DNA of 58,710 bases from Bacillota bacterium (GCA_023397905.1 JAEWSZ010000103.1:1-58710); one strand, 5' to 3'; shown: positions 35,888 to 44,998, numbered from the stretch's first letter. Notes: generated by a model not told the origin, from the letters alone. Numbers and translations are program-made.

Positions 35888-36493
35888 ATGACCCAGCACT
35901 ATTTCACTGAAAATCCGGAATCTGAGATCAGGGAGAAATTTTTTGAAGAAAATATATGCGGCATTAATTTAAGCTTTACATCGGTAAGCGGTGTATTCTC
36001 ATTTGAAAGCAGGATAGACAGGGCGTCCCACAATCTGATTAAAAATTTTAAACCGGGAGGTTCCTCTATTCTGGATATAGGCTGCGGTTACGGAGCTGTC
36101 GCCCTTTACCTGAAGGCCATGTTTCCCGCCCAGGATGTCACTATGATAGACGTAAACAACAGGGCTCTGGATTATTCGAAAATAAACGCCCTGAAGAACA
36201 ATCTGAGCGTTGAAATACTGCACAGCAATCTATTTGAAGCGTTAAAAGACAGGTCTTTTGACGATATTGTTTCAAATCCACCAATCGCGGCGGGAAAAGA
36301 GCTCAATACCCGCCTTATAACAGAAGCTCTTTCGCATCTGAATGAAAACGGCTCCCTGTGGCTGGTGGCCTTTCACAATAAAGGAGGGTCCACCTTGAAA
36401 GCCATAATGAAAAATACCTTCGGAAATGTGGAGGACATTGATAAAAGCGGAGGGATACGGGTTTACAAGTCCACAAAAAAATCATCTGGCTAA
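35888..36493 (+). CDS. Class I SAM-dependent methyltransferase, RsmC/YbxB-like
   Basis: About 201 residues from the ATG of MTQHYFTENPESE, with AAGGAG upstream. ILDIGCGYGAVALYL binds S-adenosylmethionine, and SNPPIAAG is the NPPF-type motif of enzymes that methylate amino nitrogens of RNA bases; FESRIDRASHNLI... is seen in RsmC-like proteins. A role in 16S rRNA guanine methylation is inferred. It is on the plus strand between ecfA1 and ecfA2 and overlaps the end of ecfA1 by 12 bases, tail to tail. Confidence 0.85.
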   Translation: MTQHYFTENPESEIREKFFEENICGINLSFTSVSGVFSFESRIDRASHNLIKNFKPGGSSILDIGCGYGAVALYLKAMFPAQDVTMIDVNNRALDYSKINALKNNLSVEILHSNLFEALKDRSFDDIVSNPPIAAGKELNTRLITEALSHLNENGSLWLVAFHNKGGSTLKAIMKNTFGNVEDIDKSGGIRVYKSTKKSSG

Positions 36494-37330
36494 TCCCTTA
36501 ACGATATCAAAAGCCTCGTCTACCGTCAAAGGCAGTTTTTCTATTTTCAGGCCCTGCTTTCTCAGAGAATGCATGAGCTCGGTCACCTGTGGCACATCGA
36601 GACCAAGGCTTTTAATCTTGTCTACATTGCTGAAGACTTCCCTGGGTGTACCATCCAGTACTATGCCGCCGTCGTCGATGATAATAAGCCGCTTTGCAAG
36701 GGCCGCTTCATCCATGTGATGGGTTATGTGTATTATTGTTATGTTTTCTTCCCGGTTCAGCTTCTGCAGCACACTTATCACTTCTCTTCTGCCCACTGGG
36801 TCCAGCATTGAAGTAGCTTCGTCAAGTATTATACACTCCGGCTTCATAGCCAGAATGCCTGCAATTGCCACACGCTGCTTCTGCCCTCCCGACAGGAGAT
36901 GCGGCGCGTTCTTTTTGAACTGGCTGATGCCCACTACCGCAAGAGCTTCATCCACTCTTTCCCTTATCATGACGGGTTCAACCCCCAGGTTTTCAGGGCC
37001 GAAGGCCACATCTTCCTCAACGGTTGTGGCGATGATCTGATTGTCCGGATTCTGGAAAACCATCCCGGCAGTACTTCTGATATCCCAGACATTGTCCTCG
37101 TCAGAGGTATCCTTCCCCTCCACCAGCACAATTCCTTTTTTAGGAATCAGCAGAGCGTTTAAAAGCCTGGAAAATGTGGATTTTCCCGAGCCATTCCTCC
37201 CCAGTATGACCACAAAATCCCCTTTATCTATCTTTACGTTTATATCCTCCAGGGCCCTGACTTCAACCGGCGCTTCACCGTATGAACTATATGAAAAACT
37301 CACGTCATTGACTTCAAATATATTTTCCAA
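36482..37330 (-). CDS. ecfA1: Energy-coupling factor transporter ATPase EcfA1
   Basis: A 282-residue ATPase with Walker A GRNGSGKS, signature LLSGGQKQR, Walker B IILDEATSMLDP and switch THHMDEA. The DEATSMLD form is typical of EcfA1. It follows rplQ in this genome, as in most Bacillota, behind a rho-independent terminator, so it is at least partly transcribed on its own. It supplies one of the two ATPases of the ECF module. Confidence 0.95.
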   Translation of the reverse strand: MENIFEVNDVSFSYSSYGEAPVEVRALEDINVKIDKGDFVVILGRNGSGKSTFSRLLNALLIPKKGIVLVEGKDTSDEDNVWDIRSTAGMVFQNPDNQIIATTVEEDVAFGPENLGVEPVMIRERVDEALAVVGISQFKKNAPHLLSGGQKQRVAIAGILAMKPECIILDEATSMLDPVGRREVISVLQKLNREENITIIHITHHMDEAALAKRLIIIDDGGIVLDGTPREVFSNVDKIKSLGLDVPQVTELMHSLRKQGLKIEKLPLTVDEAFDIVKGLAR

Positions 37331-37355
37331 CGCTGAACCTCCATTTATAAGTAGC

Positions 37356-37383
37356 CAGAATTCAGTATTCAGGAATCAGAATA
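37356..37383. repeat. Short tandem heptamer repeat (four units)
   Basis: CAGAATT, CAGTATT, CAGGAAT and CAGAATA follow each other without gaps. It is in the 290-base spacer between rplQ and ecfA1. Such heptads occur in intergenic regions of various bacteria and are mutable by slippage; no function is known here. Confidence 0.5.
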
Positions 37384-37553
37384 AAGCCAAAAGCGGAAGG
37401 CAGAATGGAACTGATATTTATCCAATCTTACTTCCGTATTCCTGCTTTTAAGGCTTTTCTGCTGTACTTCTGCTACTACTGTACTACTATAACAAAAGGA
37501 TTAAACACCGGGAGAATAACCTTCAGCCACTCCCGATGTTTGAATCCCTGGTT

Positions 37554-37594
37554 AAAAAAAATTATTGGCACAAGCAAGCGCCAATAATTTTTTG
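37554..37594 (-). terminator. Terminator after rplQ
   Basis: ATTATTGGC and GCCAATAAT form a perfect 9-bp stem with A-runs and T-runs on both sides, so on the minus strand the hairpin ends in eight T bases. It closes the S10-spc-alpha transcript about 20 bases past the rplQ stop. Confidence 0.9.
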
Positions 37595-37617
37595 TTTTGT
37601 GCCGATAAAATCAAAAA

Positions 37618-38142
37618 TTATACCAATTCAAGGATAACCATTTCAGCAGCATCGCCGCGTCTTGGCCCCAGCTTGTATATTCTGGTGTATCCGCCTTTTT
37701 TCTCCTTGTACTTAGGAGCGATTTCATCAAAAAGCTTATCTGTGATATTTACATTCTTACCGTCAGCAGTGGTAGGTCTGTACACCCAATTCATAATAAG
37801 TCTTCTTGCATGAAGCCTTGATGGGTTATCGACTGAAACCATATCTGTTTTTATCTCTCTGTCGATAGTCAAGTACTTGTTACCGTTCTTTGATGTTTTT
37901 GAATCCGTAAGCTTCTTACCTTTGCTGTCAACCTTCGCAGAACTGATCTTTACCTGCTTTGAAGTAAAGTTATCAGCTTCCTTGATGGCTATAGTGATAA
38001 GTTTTTCCGCAATATTTTTAACTTCCTTGGCTCTCGCTTCAGTAGTTTCAATTCTTCCGCTTACAAATAATGCTGTTGTAAGATTCTTTAAAATTGCCTT
38101 TCTTTGGTCAGTTGCACGCCCTAACTTTCTTTGTGCTGGCAT
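37618..38142 (-). CDS. rplQ: 50S ribosomal protein L17 with a ~50-residue internal insertion
   Basis: It starts QRKLGRATDQRKAILKNL and ends GGYTRIYKLGPRRGDAAEMV, both standard. At 174 residues it is much longer than the 115-130 of most bacteria, because a basic, Ser/Thr/Lys-rich stretch lies at about 59-107 between the helix IAEKLITIAIKEADN and LHARRLIMNWVYR. L17 lies near the exit tunnel of the large subunit, so the insertion would project from the surface there. It is the last gene of the alpha operon. Confidence 0.97.
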   Translation of the reverse strand: MPAQRKLGRATDQRKAILKNLTTALFVSGRIETTEARAKEVKNIAEKLITIAIKEADNFTSKQVKISSAKVDSKGKKLTDSKTSKNGNKYLTIDREIKTDMVSVDNPSRLHARRLIMNWVYRPTTADGKNVNITDKLFDEIAPKYKEKKGGYTRIYKLGPRRGDAAEMVILELV

Positions 38143-38218
38143 TACCTATCCCTCCTTACCCGTTTATTTGCTGTAATTTACATCCATGAACAGAAGGCTC
38201 ATTGGAACCTTTAGTTCT

Positions 38219-39169
38219 CTATTCTTCACTCGGAGCCAATACAAGTCCAAGTGCCTGTAACTTCTGAAGTACCTCTTCAAGAGACTTCCTGCCAAGATTT
38301 CTCACCTTCATCATGTCCTCTTCGGTCTTGTTGGTAAGATCTTCAACAGTATTTATTCCCGCTCTCTTGAGACAATTGTACGATCTTACCGAAAGGTCGA
38401 GTTCTTCAATTGTCATTTCGAGAACCTTTTCTTTTTTGGTCTCTTCTTTTTCAACCATGATCTCTGTGTGCTTAGCCTGATCTGATAAATCTACAAACAG
38501 GTTCAAATGCTCACTGAGGATTTTAGCGCCAAGGCTTATGGCTTCGTCAGGATTAATACTTCCGTTGGTCCATACCTCAAGAGTAAGCTTGTCATAGTCT
38601 GTAATCTGGCCTACACGGGTGTTCTCAACTGTATAATTCACCTTTTTTACAGGAGTGTATATGGAGTCAACAGGTACCACACCTATGGGCTGCCCCGCCT
38701 GCTTGTTCTTTTCAGCGGATACATAACCTCTCCCCTTGCTGATTACCAGTTCCATGTAGAATCTGTGGTCACCATTCAATGTTGCAATATGAAGTTCAGG
38801 ATTTAAAATCTCCACATCCTGGTCGGTGATAATATCTCCGGCAGTTATGGGTCCTTCGCCATTTGCATCAATATAAATAACCTTTGATCCTTCGCCGTGC
38901 ATCAATAATGAAAGAGACTTAATATTAAGTATTATTTCTGTTACATCCTCGACTACACCCGGAACTGTGGAGAACTCATGCAGCACTCCATCAATTTTGA
39001 TTGAATTAACAGCCGCGCCGGGCAATGAAGAAAGCAATATCCTTCTCAATGAATTACCCAGCGTAATACCATAGCCTCTTTCCAAAGGCTCAATTATAAA
39101 CTTGCCATATGTGTTATCGTCGCTATTAGCTACACATTCAATTCTAGGCTTTTCTATTTCTATCACCAA
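38219..39169 (-). CDS. rpoA: DNA-directed RNA polymerase subunit alpha
   Basis: The 316-residue subunit has the dimerising N-terminal domain (1-230) with EPLERGYGITLGNSLRRILL and the C-terminal domain (about 250-316) with LDLSVRSYNCLKRAGINTVE and RNLGRKSLEEV, which binds UP elements and activators. It lies between rpsD and rplQ in the usual order. Confidence 0.99.
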   Translation of the reverse strand: MVIEIEKPRIECVANSDDNTYGKFIIEPLERGYGITLGNSLRRILLSSLPGAAVNSIKIDGVLHEFSTVPGVVEDVTEIILNIKSLSLLMHGEGSKVIYIDANGEGPITAGDIITDQDVEILNPELHIATLNGDHRFYMELVISKGRGYVSAEKNKQAGQPIGVVPVDSIYTPVKKVNYTVENTRVGQITDYDKLTLEVWTNGSINPDEAISLGAKILSEHLNLFVDLSDQAKHTEIMVEKEETKKEKVLEMTIEELDLSVRSYNCLKRAGINTVEDLTNKTEEDMMKVRNLGRKSLEEVLQKLQALGLVLAPSEE

Positions 39170-39271
39170 GAACCCTCCCTTAACAACTTTTTATTTTTTG
39201 AGGGCAACTGATTCAAACATACATAATCAATCTTTCAGTTGCTTCCAAGTCTATTTTCGGTTTAAATGCTA

Positions 39272-39898
39272 TTACTTGGAGTACAACTCTACGATCAAGT
39301 GTTCCTTGATTGGCAGATCGATATCTTCTCTTGCAGGAAGAGCCACAACTTTCCCCACATAGTTTTCGCTATCGAATTCAAGCCACTTCGGAACTACTTT
39401 TCCGCCGGTAATATCGCTGATTGCCTTTACCTTCGGTGAGCTCTTGCTCTTGTCGGCAACTGCTACTACATCTCCCACCTTTAACAGGTATGAAGGAATG
39501 TTAACGCGCTTGCCGTTTACGGTAAAGTGACCATGAGTTACCAATTGTCTTGATTCCGGCCTTGATGTTCCAAGTCCCAGTCTGTAAACTACATTATCAA
39601 GTCTGGTTTCAAGGATCTGCAACAGATTCTCACCTGTTACTCCTTTACGTCTTGCAGCCATTTCAAAGTATTCGCTGAACTGGCCTTCCAGAATACCGTA
39701 AAATCTTCTTACCTTTTGCTTCTCACGAAGCTGTATGCCATATTCAGACAACTTCTTCTTTGCCTGTCCATGCTGTCCTGGTGCATACGCCCTTTTTGAT
39801 ATGGAACATTTATCAGTATAGCATCTCTCGCCCTTCAAGAACAGCTTTTCGCCTTCTCTGCGGCAGAGTCTGCAAGATGCTTCAGTATATCTTGCCAT
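39272..39898 (-). CDS. rpsD: 30S ribosomal protein S4 (zinc-binding form)
   Basis: A 208-residue protein that starts small-subunit assembly by binding 16S rRNA. C9, C12, C26 and C31 form a zinc site absent in the zinc-free paralogues found in many bacteria. The S4 RNA-binding domain is at about 95-155 (RLDNVVYRLGLGTSRPESRQ...). In other bacteria S4 can repress its operon; no such site is obvious here. Confidence 0.98.
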   Translation of the reverse strand: MARYTEASCRLCRREGEKLFLKGERCYTDKCSISKRAYAPGQHGQAKKKLSEYGIQLREKQKVRRFYGILEGQFSEYFEMAARRKGVTGENLLQILETRLDNVVYRLGLGTSRPESRQLVTHGHFTVNGKRVNIPSYLLKVGDVVAVADKSKSSPKVKAISDITGGKVVPKWLEFDSENYVGKVVALPAREDIDLPIKEHLIVELYSK

Positions 39899-39976
39899 CT
39901 AAATTTACACCTCCATGTTTGAATAAAAATCTTACCTTTAATGCACTTTTACCTATATGATACAATGCGGTTCACA

Positions 39977-40381
39977 CTAAACTCTTCTGCGTTTAGGCGG
40001 TCTGCAGCCATTATGAGGAATTGGTGTAACATCCTTAATGAGGCTAACTTCCAGACCTGCGGCCTGTAGTGCTCTGATAGCCGCTTCTCTGCCTGCTCCA
40101 GGCCCTTTTACATATACTTCAACAGTTTTAAGTCCATGTTCCATTGCTGCCTTTGCAGCAGTTTCAGCTGCCATCTGAGCGGCAAACGGAGTGCTCTTTC
40201 TTGAGCCTCTGAAACCCAAACCGCCTGCACTAGCCCATGAAAGTGCATTTCCGGCAGTGTCTGTCAGAGTGACAATTGTATTATTAAAAGATGAACGGAT
40301 ATGAGCAGCTCCACGTTCAATATTTTTACGTTCTCTTCTTTTTCTGGTAGTCCTTTTAGCACCAGCTGTCTTTGTTGCCAT
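39977..40381 (-). CDS. rpsK: 30S ribosomal protein S11
   Basis: A 134-residue platform protein of the small subunit. RGAAHIRSSFNNTIVTLTD, SRKSTPFAAQMAAE and VTPIPHNGCRPPKRRRV are highly conserved. The first 20 residues are basic and disordered, as usual. It follows rpsM by about 20 bases. Confidence 0.98.
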   Translation of the reverse strand: MATKTAGAKRTTRKRRERKNIERGAAHIRSSFNNTIVTLTDTAGNALSWASAGGLGFRGSRKSTPFAAQMAAETAAKAAMEHGLKTVEVYVKGPGAGREAAIRALQAAGLEVSLIKDVTPIPHNGCRPPKRRRV

Positions 40382-40402
40382 GTGTTTGCAAACCTCCTTT
40401 AA

Positions 40403-40771
40403 CTATTTCTTTTTGCCGCTAACGGTTTTTGAAGGGCCTTTTCTAGTCCTTGCGTTAGTCTTTGTACGCTGACCTCTCACTGGAAGACCCATTCTGTGTC
40501 TTCTTCCCCTGTAGCATCCGATTTCTATCAAACGCTTGATGTTGAGAGCTATTTCTCTTCTAAGGTCGCCTTCAACCTTGTATTCTTTGTCAATCATGTC
40601 TCTGAGCTTGTTGATTTCATCGTCAGTCAGATCTCTTACTCTCGTATCAGGATTAACACCGGTCTTTACGAGAATCTCGTTAGACTTTGACCGTCCGATA
40701 CCAAAAATATAAGTGAGACCAATTTCAACCCTTTTTTCTCTGGGCAAATCTACTCCGGCAATACGTGCCAT
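40403..40771 (-). CDS. rpsM: 30S ribosomal protein S13
   Basis: The true start is MARIAGVDLPREKRV, giving 122 residues; the frame continues 63 codons upstream without homology. GIGRSKSNEIL and RGRRHRMGLPVRGQRTKTNA are family motifs; the basic tail reaches the P-site tRNA and the subunit bridges. GGAGG lies upstream of the ATG. Confidence 0.97.
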   Translation of the reverse strand: MARIAGVDLPREKRVEIGLTYIFGIGRSKSNEILVKTGVNPDTRVRDLTDDEINKLRDMIDKEYKVEGDLRREIALNIKRLIEIGCYRGRRHRMGLPVRGQRTKTNARTRKGPSKTVSGKKK

Positions 40772-40919
40772 ACCTTTCCTACACCTCCAAATAATTATCG
40801 AGTCTAATTCTCCACCACAAGAAAAGTAGATACTTGCAGTTCTTGTGATATCGTCAAATATATAAAAAATCAACAGGAAAAACCCAAATTTATAATCACT
40901 GAGGATCCTTATCCGAGAG

Positions 40920-41050
40920 AATATAAACTTTCTCAGAAGTTTATATTCCCAAGCGAACAAAATGTTTGAAAAACATCTTTGTCCGCTGGTCAGCCGCTTC
41001 TTGTTGAAATTTTACAAAAGTAATAAAATAATTCCCGGGTTATAAACCCG
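40920..41050 (-). promoter_or_regulatory. Three consecutive hairpins in the rpmJ-rpsM spacer
   Basis: The 297-base spacer between rpmJ and rpsM holds AATATAAACTT / AAGTTTATATT (40920-40947), GCGAACAAA-ATGTT / AACAT-CTTTGTCCGC (40953-40986) and CGGGTT / AACCCG (41036-41050). None has a T-run. They could act as mRNA processing or regulatory sites in front of the alpha-operon genes. No ORF with ribosomal homology is present between 40772 and 41068. Confidence 0.5.
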
Positions 41051-41068
41051 TCTGTCCGTGTACCGAAA

Positions 41069-41182
41069 TCAACCCTGTTTCTGCTTGTGCTTCGGATTTT
41101 CGCAGATTATCATAACTCTGCCTTTTCTCTTAATGATCTTGCACTTTTCACATATGGTCTTAACTGATGGTTTAACTTTCAT
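41069..41182 (-). CDS. rpmJ: 50S ribosomal protein L36 (zinc form)
   Basis: A 37-residue protein starting MKVKPSVKTICEKCKIIKRK and ending ENPKHKQKQG. C11, C14, C27 and H32 form the zinc site. GGAGG lies nine bases before the ATG. Too short for ordinary gene finding by length, but sequence and position between infA and rpsM leave little doubt. Confidence 0.97.
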   Translation of the reverse strand: MKVKPSVKTICEKCKIIKRKGRVMIICENPKHKQKQG

Positions 41183-41291
41183 TGTAGTAACCTCCTTATA
41201 GTAAGAAACAAATTCGCTTAATTAATGTTAAAATTTTTGTTTAATATATCTAATAATACCTTTTGCCGTTCTTGACCAGTCAAGGTATGTA

Positions 41292-41510
41292 TTATTTTGC
41301 TCTCCAAGTGATCCTTCCTCTGGTAAGGTCGTAAGGGGATAATTCAATTGTTACCTTATCACCGGGAAGTATTCTGATAAAGTTCATCCTGAGCTTTCCT
41401 GAAATATGGGCCAATACCTTATGCCCGTTCTCCAGTTCTACCTGAAACATCGCATTTGGCAATGCTTCAACAACCGTTCCTTCGACTTCAATAACATCAT
41501 CCTTTGCCAA
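41292..41510 (-). CDS. infA: Translation initiation factor IF-1
   Basis: At 72 residues it has the usual length, with one S1/OB fold: VIEVEGTVVEALPNAMFQVE, GHKVLAHISGKLRMNFIRIL and the end DLTRGRITWRAK. It blocks the A site of the small subunit during initiation. It lies between the KOW-protein gene and rpmJ as in many Bacillota. Confidence 0.98.
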   Translation of the reverse strand: MAKDDVIEVEGTVVEALPNAMFQVELENGHKVLAHISGKLRMNFIRILPGDKVTIELSPYDLTRGRITWRAK

Positions 41511-41622
41511 ACTAGCACCTCCTCCGGAAGGACACCCACTTTATAATTCAGTGGGCACTGATTAATATATATTTTAAATCAGTTATAAAAAATAATCTCA
41601 AACTGAAATACCGGTTTCCGCC

Positions 41623-41889
41623 TCATGGTATTACCACTTCGGCAAGAGCCTTTCTGATTTCAGCGTTTGTAATTTTTATACCCGTATTAAGCTTATTCGA
41701 TAGGGCCTCAATATTAAGCGCCGTAACGTTTAAATGTTTTATCTTTTTCTTCTTGGGATTTTCAAGTCTCCTGAGATCGCCGTCACTCACAAAAACATAT
41801 TTATCATCAATGATCCCGACGATAATAAAACTCCGTCCTTCATCCCGTCCTGCCTTCGAATAAACAACCTGTCCCAACACTATATTCAT
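41623..41889 (-). CDS. KOW-domain RNA-binding protein (L14e/L6e/L27e-like)
   Basis: An 88-residue protein with a KOW-type start LGQVVYSKAGRDEGRSFIIVG, as in eukaryotic/archaeal L14e, followed by a basic KKKKIKHLNVTAL. Clostridia commonly have this small gene between map and infA. It may bind ribosomal RNA; no direct function is established to my knowledge. Confidence 0.88.
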   Translation of the reverse strand: MNIVLGQVVYSKAGRDEGRSFIIVGIIDDKYVFVSDGDLRRLENPKKKKIKHLNVTALNIEALSNKLNTGIKITNAEIRKALAEVVIP

Positions 41890-42024
41890 GCAACCTCCAT
41901 GCCGTTATACGCACCGGCAACAAAAAATAATATCCGTCACCTGCCGCATAAAATTACATGGTCAAACCAAATATAAATTATACATGAAAACCGGAATAAT
42001 AACAATACATTTATCAAAAAACTT

Positions 42025-42795
42025 TTAAAACTTTGTTAAAATCAATGGTCCGTTTTCTGTAATTGCCACCGTATTTTCATAATGCGCCGACAGTGATCCG
42101 TCTTCTGTTACCACAGTCCAGTTATTATTTAATATTTTTACGGCATAGCCGCCGGCATTTATCATGGGCTCCACAGCTATGGTCATTCCATTTTCCAGCA
42201 TCGGTCCCCTGCGTTTTGTGACGTAGTTTGGTATTTCGGGAAGCTCATGAAGCTCTCTGCCAACACCATGACCCACAAAATCCCGCACGACCGAAAATCC
42301 GTTTCCTTCCGCATGTTTCTGGACTGCTTCGGATATATCTCTGATATGATTGCCTATGACCATCTGCTTGAGTCCCTCAAAAAAACTCTGACGGGTCACA
42401 TCAATCAGCTTCTGCGCTTCCCGGGAAATTTCACCCACTGCGTAAGTCCTTGCCGCATCCGCATGATATCCGTTTAAATACACCCCAACGTCAATACTAA
42501 TAATATCGCCATTTTTTAGATGATTTAAACTATTTGGTATTCCATGTACTACCTGCTCATTGACCGAAGCACATATGCTTGCCGGAAACGGTTCCACCCC
42601 CGGCACCCCCGGCTCATAGCCTTTAAAAGAGGGAATTGCATTCTTTTTTATAATATGCTCCTGGGCAATTCTGTCCAATTCCTTGGTGGTGACACCGGGA
42701 ACCGTATTCTTTTTTATCAGCTGAAGAACTTCATATAATATCTCTCCGGCTTTTTTCATTTTATCAATTTCAGCTTGCGACTTTATAGCTATCAT
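42025..42795 (-). CDS. map: Type I methionine aminopeptidase
   Basis: The 256-residue enzyme removes the first methionine from new proteins. Metal ligands lie in SIDVGVYLNGYHADAARTY (two aspartates), VGHGVGRELHE (histidine) and AVEPMINAGG (glutamate), with the last glutamate near the end in SAHYENTVAIT. No N-terminal zinc extension is present. It follows adk through a 66-base spacer with two hairpins. Confidence 0.98.
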   Translation of the reverse strand: MIAIKSQAEIDKMKKAGEILYEVLQLIKKNTVPGVTTKELDRIAQEHIIKKNAIPSFKGYEPGVPGVEPFPASICASVNEQVVHGIPNSLNHLKNGDIISIDVGVYLNGYHADAARTYAVGEISREAQKLIDVTRQSFFEGLKQMVIGNHIRDISEAVQKHAEGNGFSVVRDFVGHGVGRELHELPEIPNYVTKRRGPMLENGMTIAVEPMINAGGYAVKILNNNWTVVTEDGSLSAHYENTVAITENGPLILTKF

Positions 42796-42805
42796 CTATC
42801 CTCCT

Positions 42806-42872
42806 CAAAAATCCACTTACGGATTTTTGCAATGCAAAGTCCGCCATGAATGCTCAGAGGCTTACTTTGCAT
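42806..42872 (-). promoter_or_regulatory. Two hairpins between adk and map
   Basis: CAAAAATCC / GGATTTTTG (42806-42829) and ATGCAAAGT / ACTTTGCAT (42832-42872) are perfect stems. The second includes the adk stop codon in its outer arm. The first resembles a terminator whose T-run is inside the stem, directly before the map ribosome binding site, so it may attenuate or mask translation of map. Confidence 0.5.
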
Positions 42873-43515
42873 CTATCCCCAGAGTCTTCATTACTATTGC
42901 AGTAGTTTCTTCAACCTCATCGGCGCCCTTGGCTACTCTGAGCTTTCCGGCCTTTTCGTAATAGCTGATAAGTGGCTGTGTCTGCTTGTGATAGGTTTCC
43001 AGCCTGCTCAATACAGTTTCTGCGGCGTCATCGGCTCTCTGTACAACAGGTGAACCGCACACATCACATTTACCTTCCACCTTTACTGGCTTGTAAATAA
43101 TATGATAAGATGCTCCGCAATTAGTGCATACGCGCCTGCCGGACATTCTTTCAATTATTTCCTCGTCTTTAACGTCTATCAAAAGAGTGGCGTCCAGCTC
43201 TATATTCATTTCATCAAGAACTCTGTCCAGGTATTCCGCCTGGGGAATGGTTCTCGGAAAACCGTCGAGAATAAATCCTTTGGAGCAATCGGGATTTTGC
43301 AGCCTGTCTTTTACGATCTCAACCGTAAGTTCATCAGGAACAAGCGCGCCTTTGTCGATATAACTTTTTGCCTTCACTCCAAGCGGCGTATTTCCCTTTA
43401 TATTTGCTCTGAAAATATCTCCTGTTGATATATGCGGTATAGCCAGCCTTTCGGATATTGCCTTTGCCTGAGTTCCCTTTCCTGCTCCGGGAGCTCCTAA
43501 AAGTACAACCCTCAT
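42862..43515 (-). CDS. adk: Adenylate kinase (zinc-binding)
   Basis: The start is MRVVLLGAPGAGKG with a GGGGGG site upstream, giving 217 residues. The P-loop is GAPGAGKGT; the LID carries CTNCGASYH and CDVCGSP, a four-cysteine zinc site typical of Gram-positive enzymes. It interconverts ATP, ADP and AMP. It lies between secY and map as usual. Confidence 0.98.
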   Translation of the reverse strand: MRVVLLGAPGAGKGTQAKAISERLAIPHISTGDIFRANIKGNTPLGVKAKSYIDKGALVPDELTVEIVKDRLQNPDCSKGFILDGFPRTIPQAEYLDRVLDEMNIELDATLLIDVKDEEIIERMSGRRVCTNCGASYHIIYKPVKVEGKCDVCGSPVVQRADDAAETVLSRLETYHKQTQPLISYYEKAGKLRVAKGADEVEETTAIVMKTLGIDAK

Positions 43516-43604
43516 TTTACCCCCCAATCCCCTAACATGCACAATTCCTATATTTCTGACCTGCGCACGATTAAGTAATAAAACATATCAAAAATTCAAA
43601 TTTA

Positions 43605-43671
43605 GGGATGACTAAATAACAAGTACCAATTCCTGCCTGCAGAATCGGGAAGTTATTATCTAATCATCCCC
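43605..43671 (-). promoter_or_regulatory. Long imperfect hairpin between secY and adk
   Basis: GGGATGACTAAATAAC (43605-43620) and GTTATTATCTAATCATCCC (43652-43670) are near-perfect inverse copies across a loop with its own short GC stem. No T-run follows. It sits 33 bases past the secY stop and may protect or process the mRNA. Confidence 0.45.
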
Positions 43672-43704
43672 CAAAGGGTCTATGACGTATCATAAATCCT
43701 GATA

Positions 43705-44997
43705 TTATTCCAAGAATCCTTTGTAATGCCTCATAAGCATTTGCGATTCAATCTGTCTGACAGTGTCAAGCGCAACACCTACAAGGATCAATACACTTGT
43801 TCCGGCAAACCAGACCCCGCTTATTTTGGTGATCGCACCAATGATATATGGGAATATGGTGATGACTGCCAGAAACAGTGCGCCAAACCAGGTAATTCTG
43901 TTTAATACCCTTGCAATGTAATCGGAAGTAGGTTTACCTGGTCTTATACCCGGAATAAACCCTCCGTTTTTCTTCATATTGTTGGCCAGCTCAATAGGAT
44001 TGAACTGCACATAAGTATAGAAGAATGTAAATCCGATAATCAACAGCGCGTAGAAAATAGAATATGTCCAATGCGACGGCCAGTTTTTCATAAATACTAT
44101 GAAAGCATTTTTAGAATTCGGACTGGCGAAGCCAACTATTGTTGAAGGAAGCATCATTATGGACATTGCAAAGATTATTGGAATAACTCCGGCCCAGTTT
44201 ACCTTTATAGGCAAATGTGTGCTCTGTCCTCCATAAACCTTTCTGCCCACAACTCTCTTCGCATACTGGACAGGGATACGCCTTTCAGCCTGATTAACCC
44301 AAACAACGCATGCTACGATGGCTACGAATACAGCCAGAATTGCTATTATTCCAAGTATTCCGATAAATCCCTCTCCGAGTTTTCCAAGCTGGTAATTGTT
44401 TATGAGATACATAGCTCCTTTAGGGGCTGACGAAACAATACCTGCAAAGATTATCATTGAAATACCATTACCAATACCATACTCAGTGATCTGTTCACCG
44501 AGCCACATCAAAAATGCGGTACCGGCAGTAAGCGTAAGCGTAACTGTAATGAAGGTTATAACATTAAGTCCTGAAATAAGTGCACCTCTTAAACCAATAG
44601 TGATTGCAGATGACTGAACGAATGCGAGTATAACCGTAGCATATCTTATCCATTGGCCTATCTTTTTCCTGCCCTCTTCGCCTTCTTTGGACAGCTGTTC
44701 CAGTTTCGGAATAGCTATGGTCAGAAGCTGCATTATAATTGACGCGTTTACATAGGGCGTAATACTCATTGCAAATATTGTTGCATATTTAAAAGCACCG
44801 CCTGTTACAACATCAAGAAAATTAAACAGCTGACCTCCGTTTGCAATAAGATTGCTAAAATAATCAGGGTCAAGACCGGGAACCGGAAGTCTGGAGCCTA
44901 TTCTGAAAATTAGGAGCAGACCGATTGTTATTAATAGTTTCCTTTTTAAATCAGGAATCTTCCAGGAATTCTTAAGTGTATCCAACATACTACTCAC
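43705..44997 (-). CDS. secY: Preprotein translocase subunit SecY
   Basis: A 430-residue channel protein with ten membrane helices. SRLPVPGLDP, the plug region FLDVVTGGAFKYATIFAMSI and QAERRIPVQYAKRVVG are conserved blocks; MRHYKGFLE at the end is typical. It moves unfolded proteins across or into the membrane with SecE, SecG and SecA. The rplO gene precedes it by one base. Confidence 0.98.
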   Translation of the reverse strand: MSSMLDTLKNSWKIPDLKRKLLITIGLLLIFRIGSRLPVPGLDPDYFSNLIANGGQLFNFLDVVTGGAFKYATIFAMSITPYVNASIIMQLLTIAIPKLEQLSKEGEEGRKKIGQWIRYATVILAFVQSSAITIGLRGALISGLNVITFITVTLTLTAGTAFLMWLGEQITEYGIGNGISMIIFAGIVSSAPKGAMYLINNYQLGKLGEGFIGILGIIAILAVFVAIVACVVWVNQAERRIPVQYAKRVVGRKVYGGQSTHLPIKVNWAGVIPIIFAMSIMMLPSTIVGFASPNSKNAFIVFMKNWPSHWTYSIFYALLIIGFTFFYTYVQFNPIELANNMKKNGGFIPGIRPGKPTSDYIARVLNRITWFGALFLAVITIFPYIIGAITKISGVWFAGTSVLILVGVALDTVRQIESQMLMRHYKGFLE

Positions 44998-44998
44998 G

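Noticed and set aside
37356..37383. Possible CRISPR array
   Set aside because: Four contiguous 7-base units without spacers and no cas genes nearby; a simple tandem repeat.
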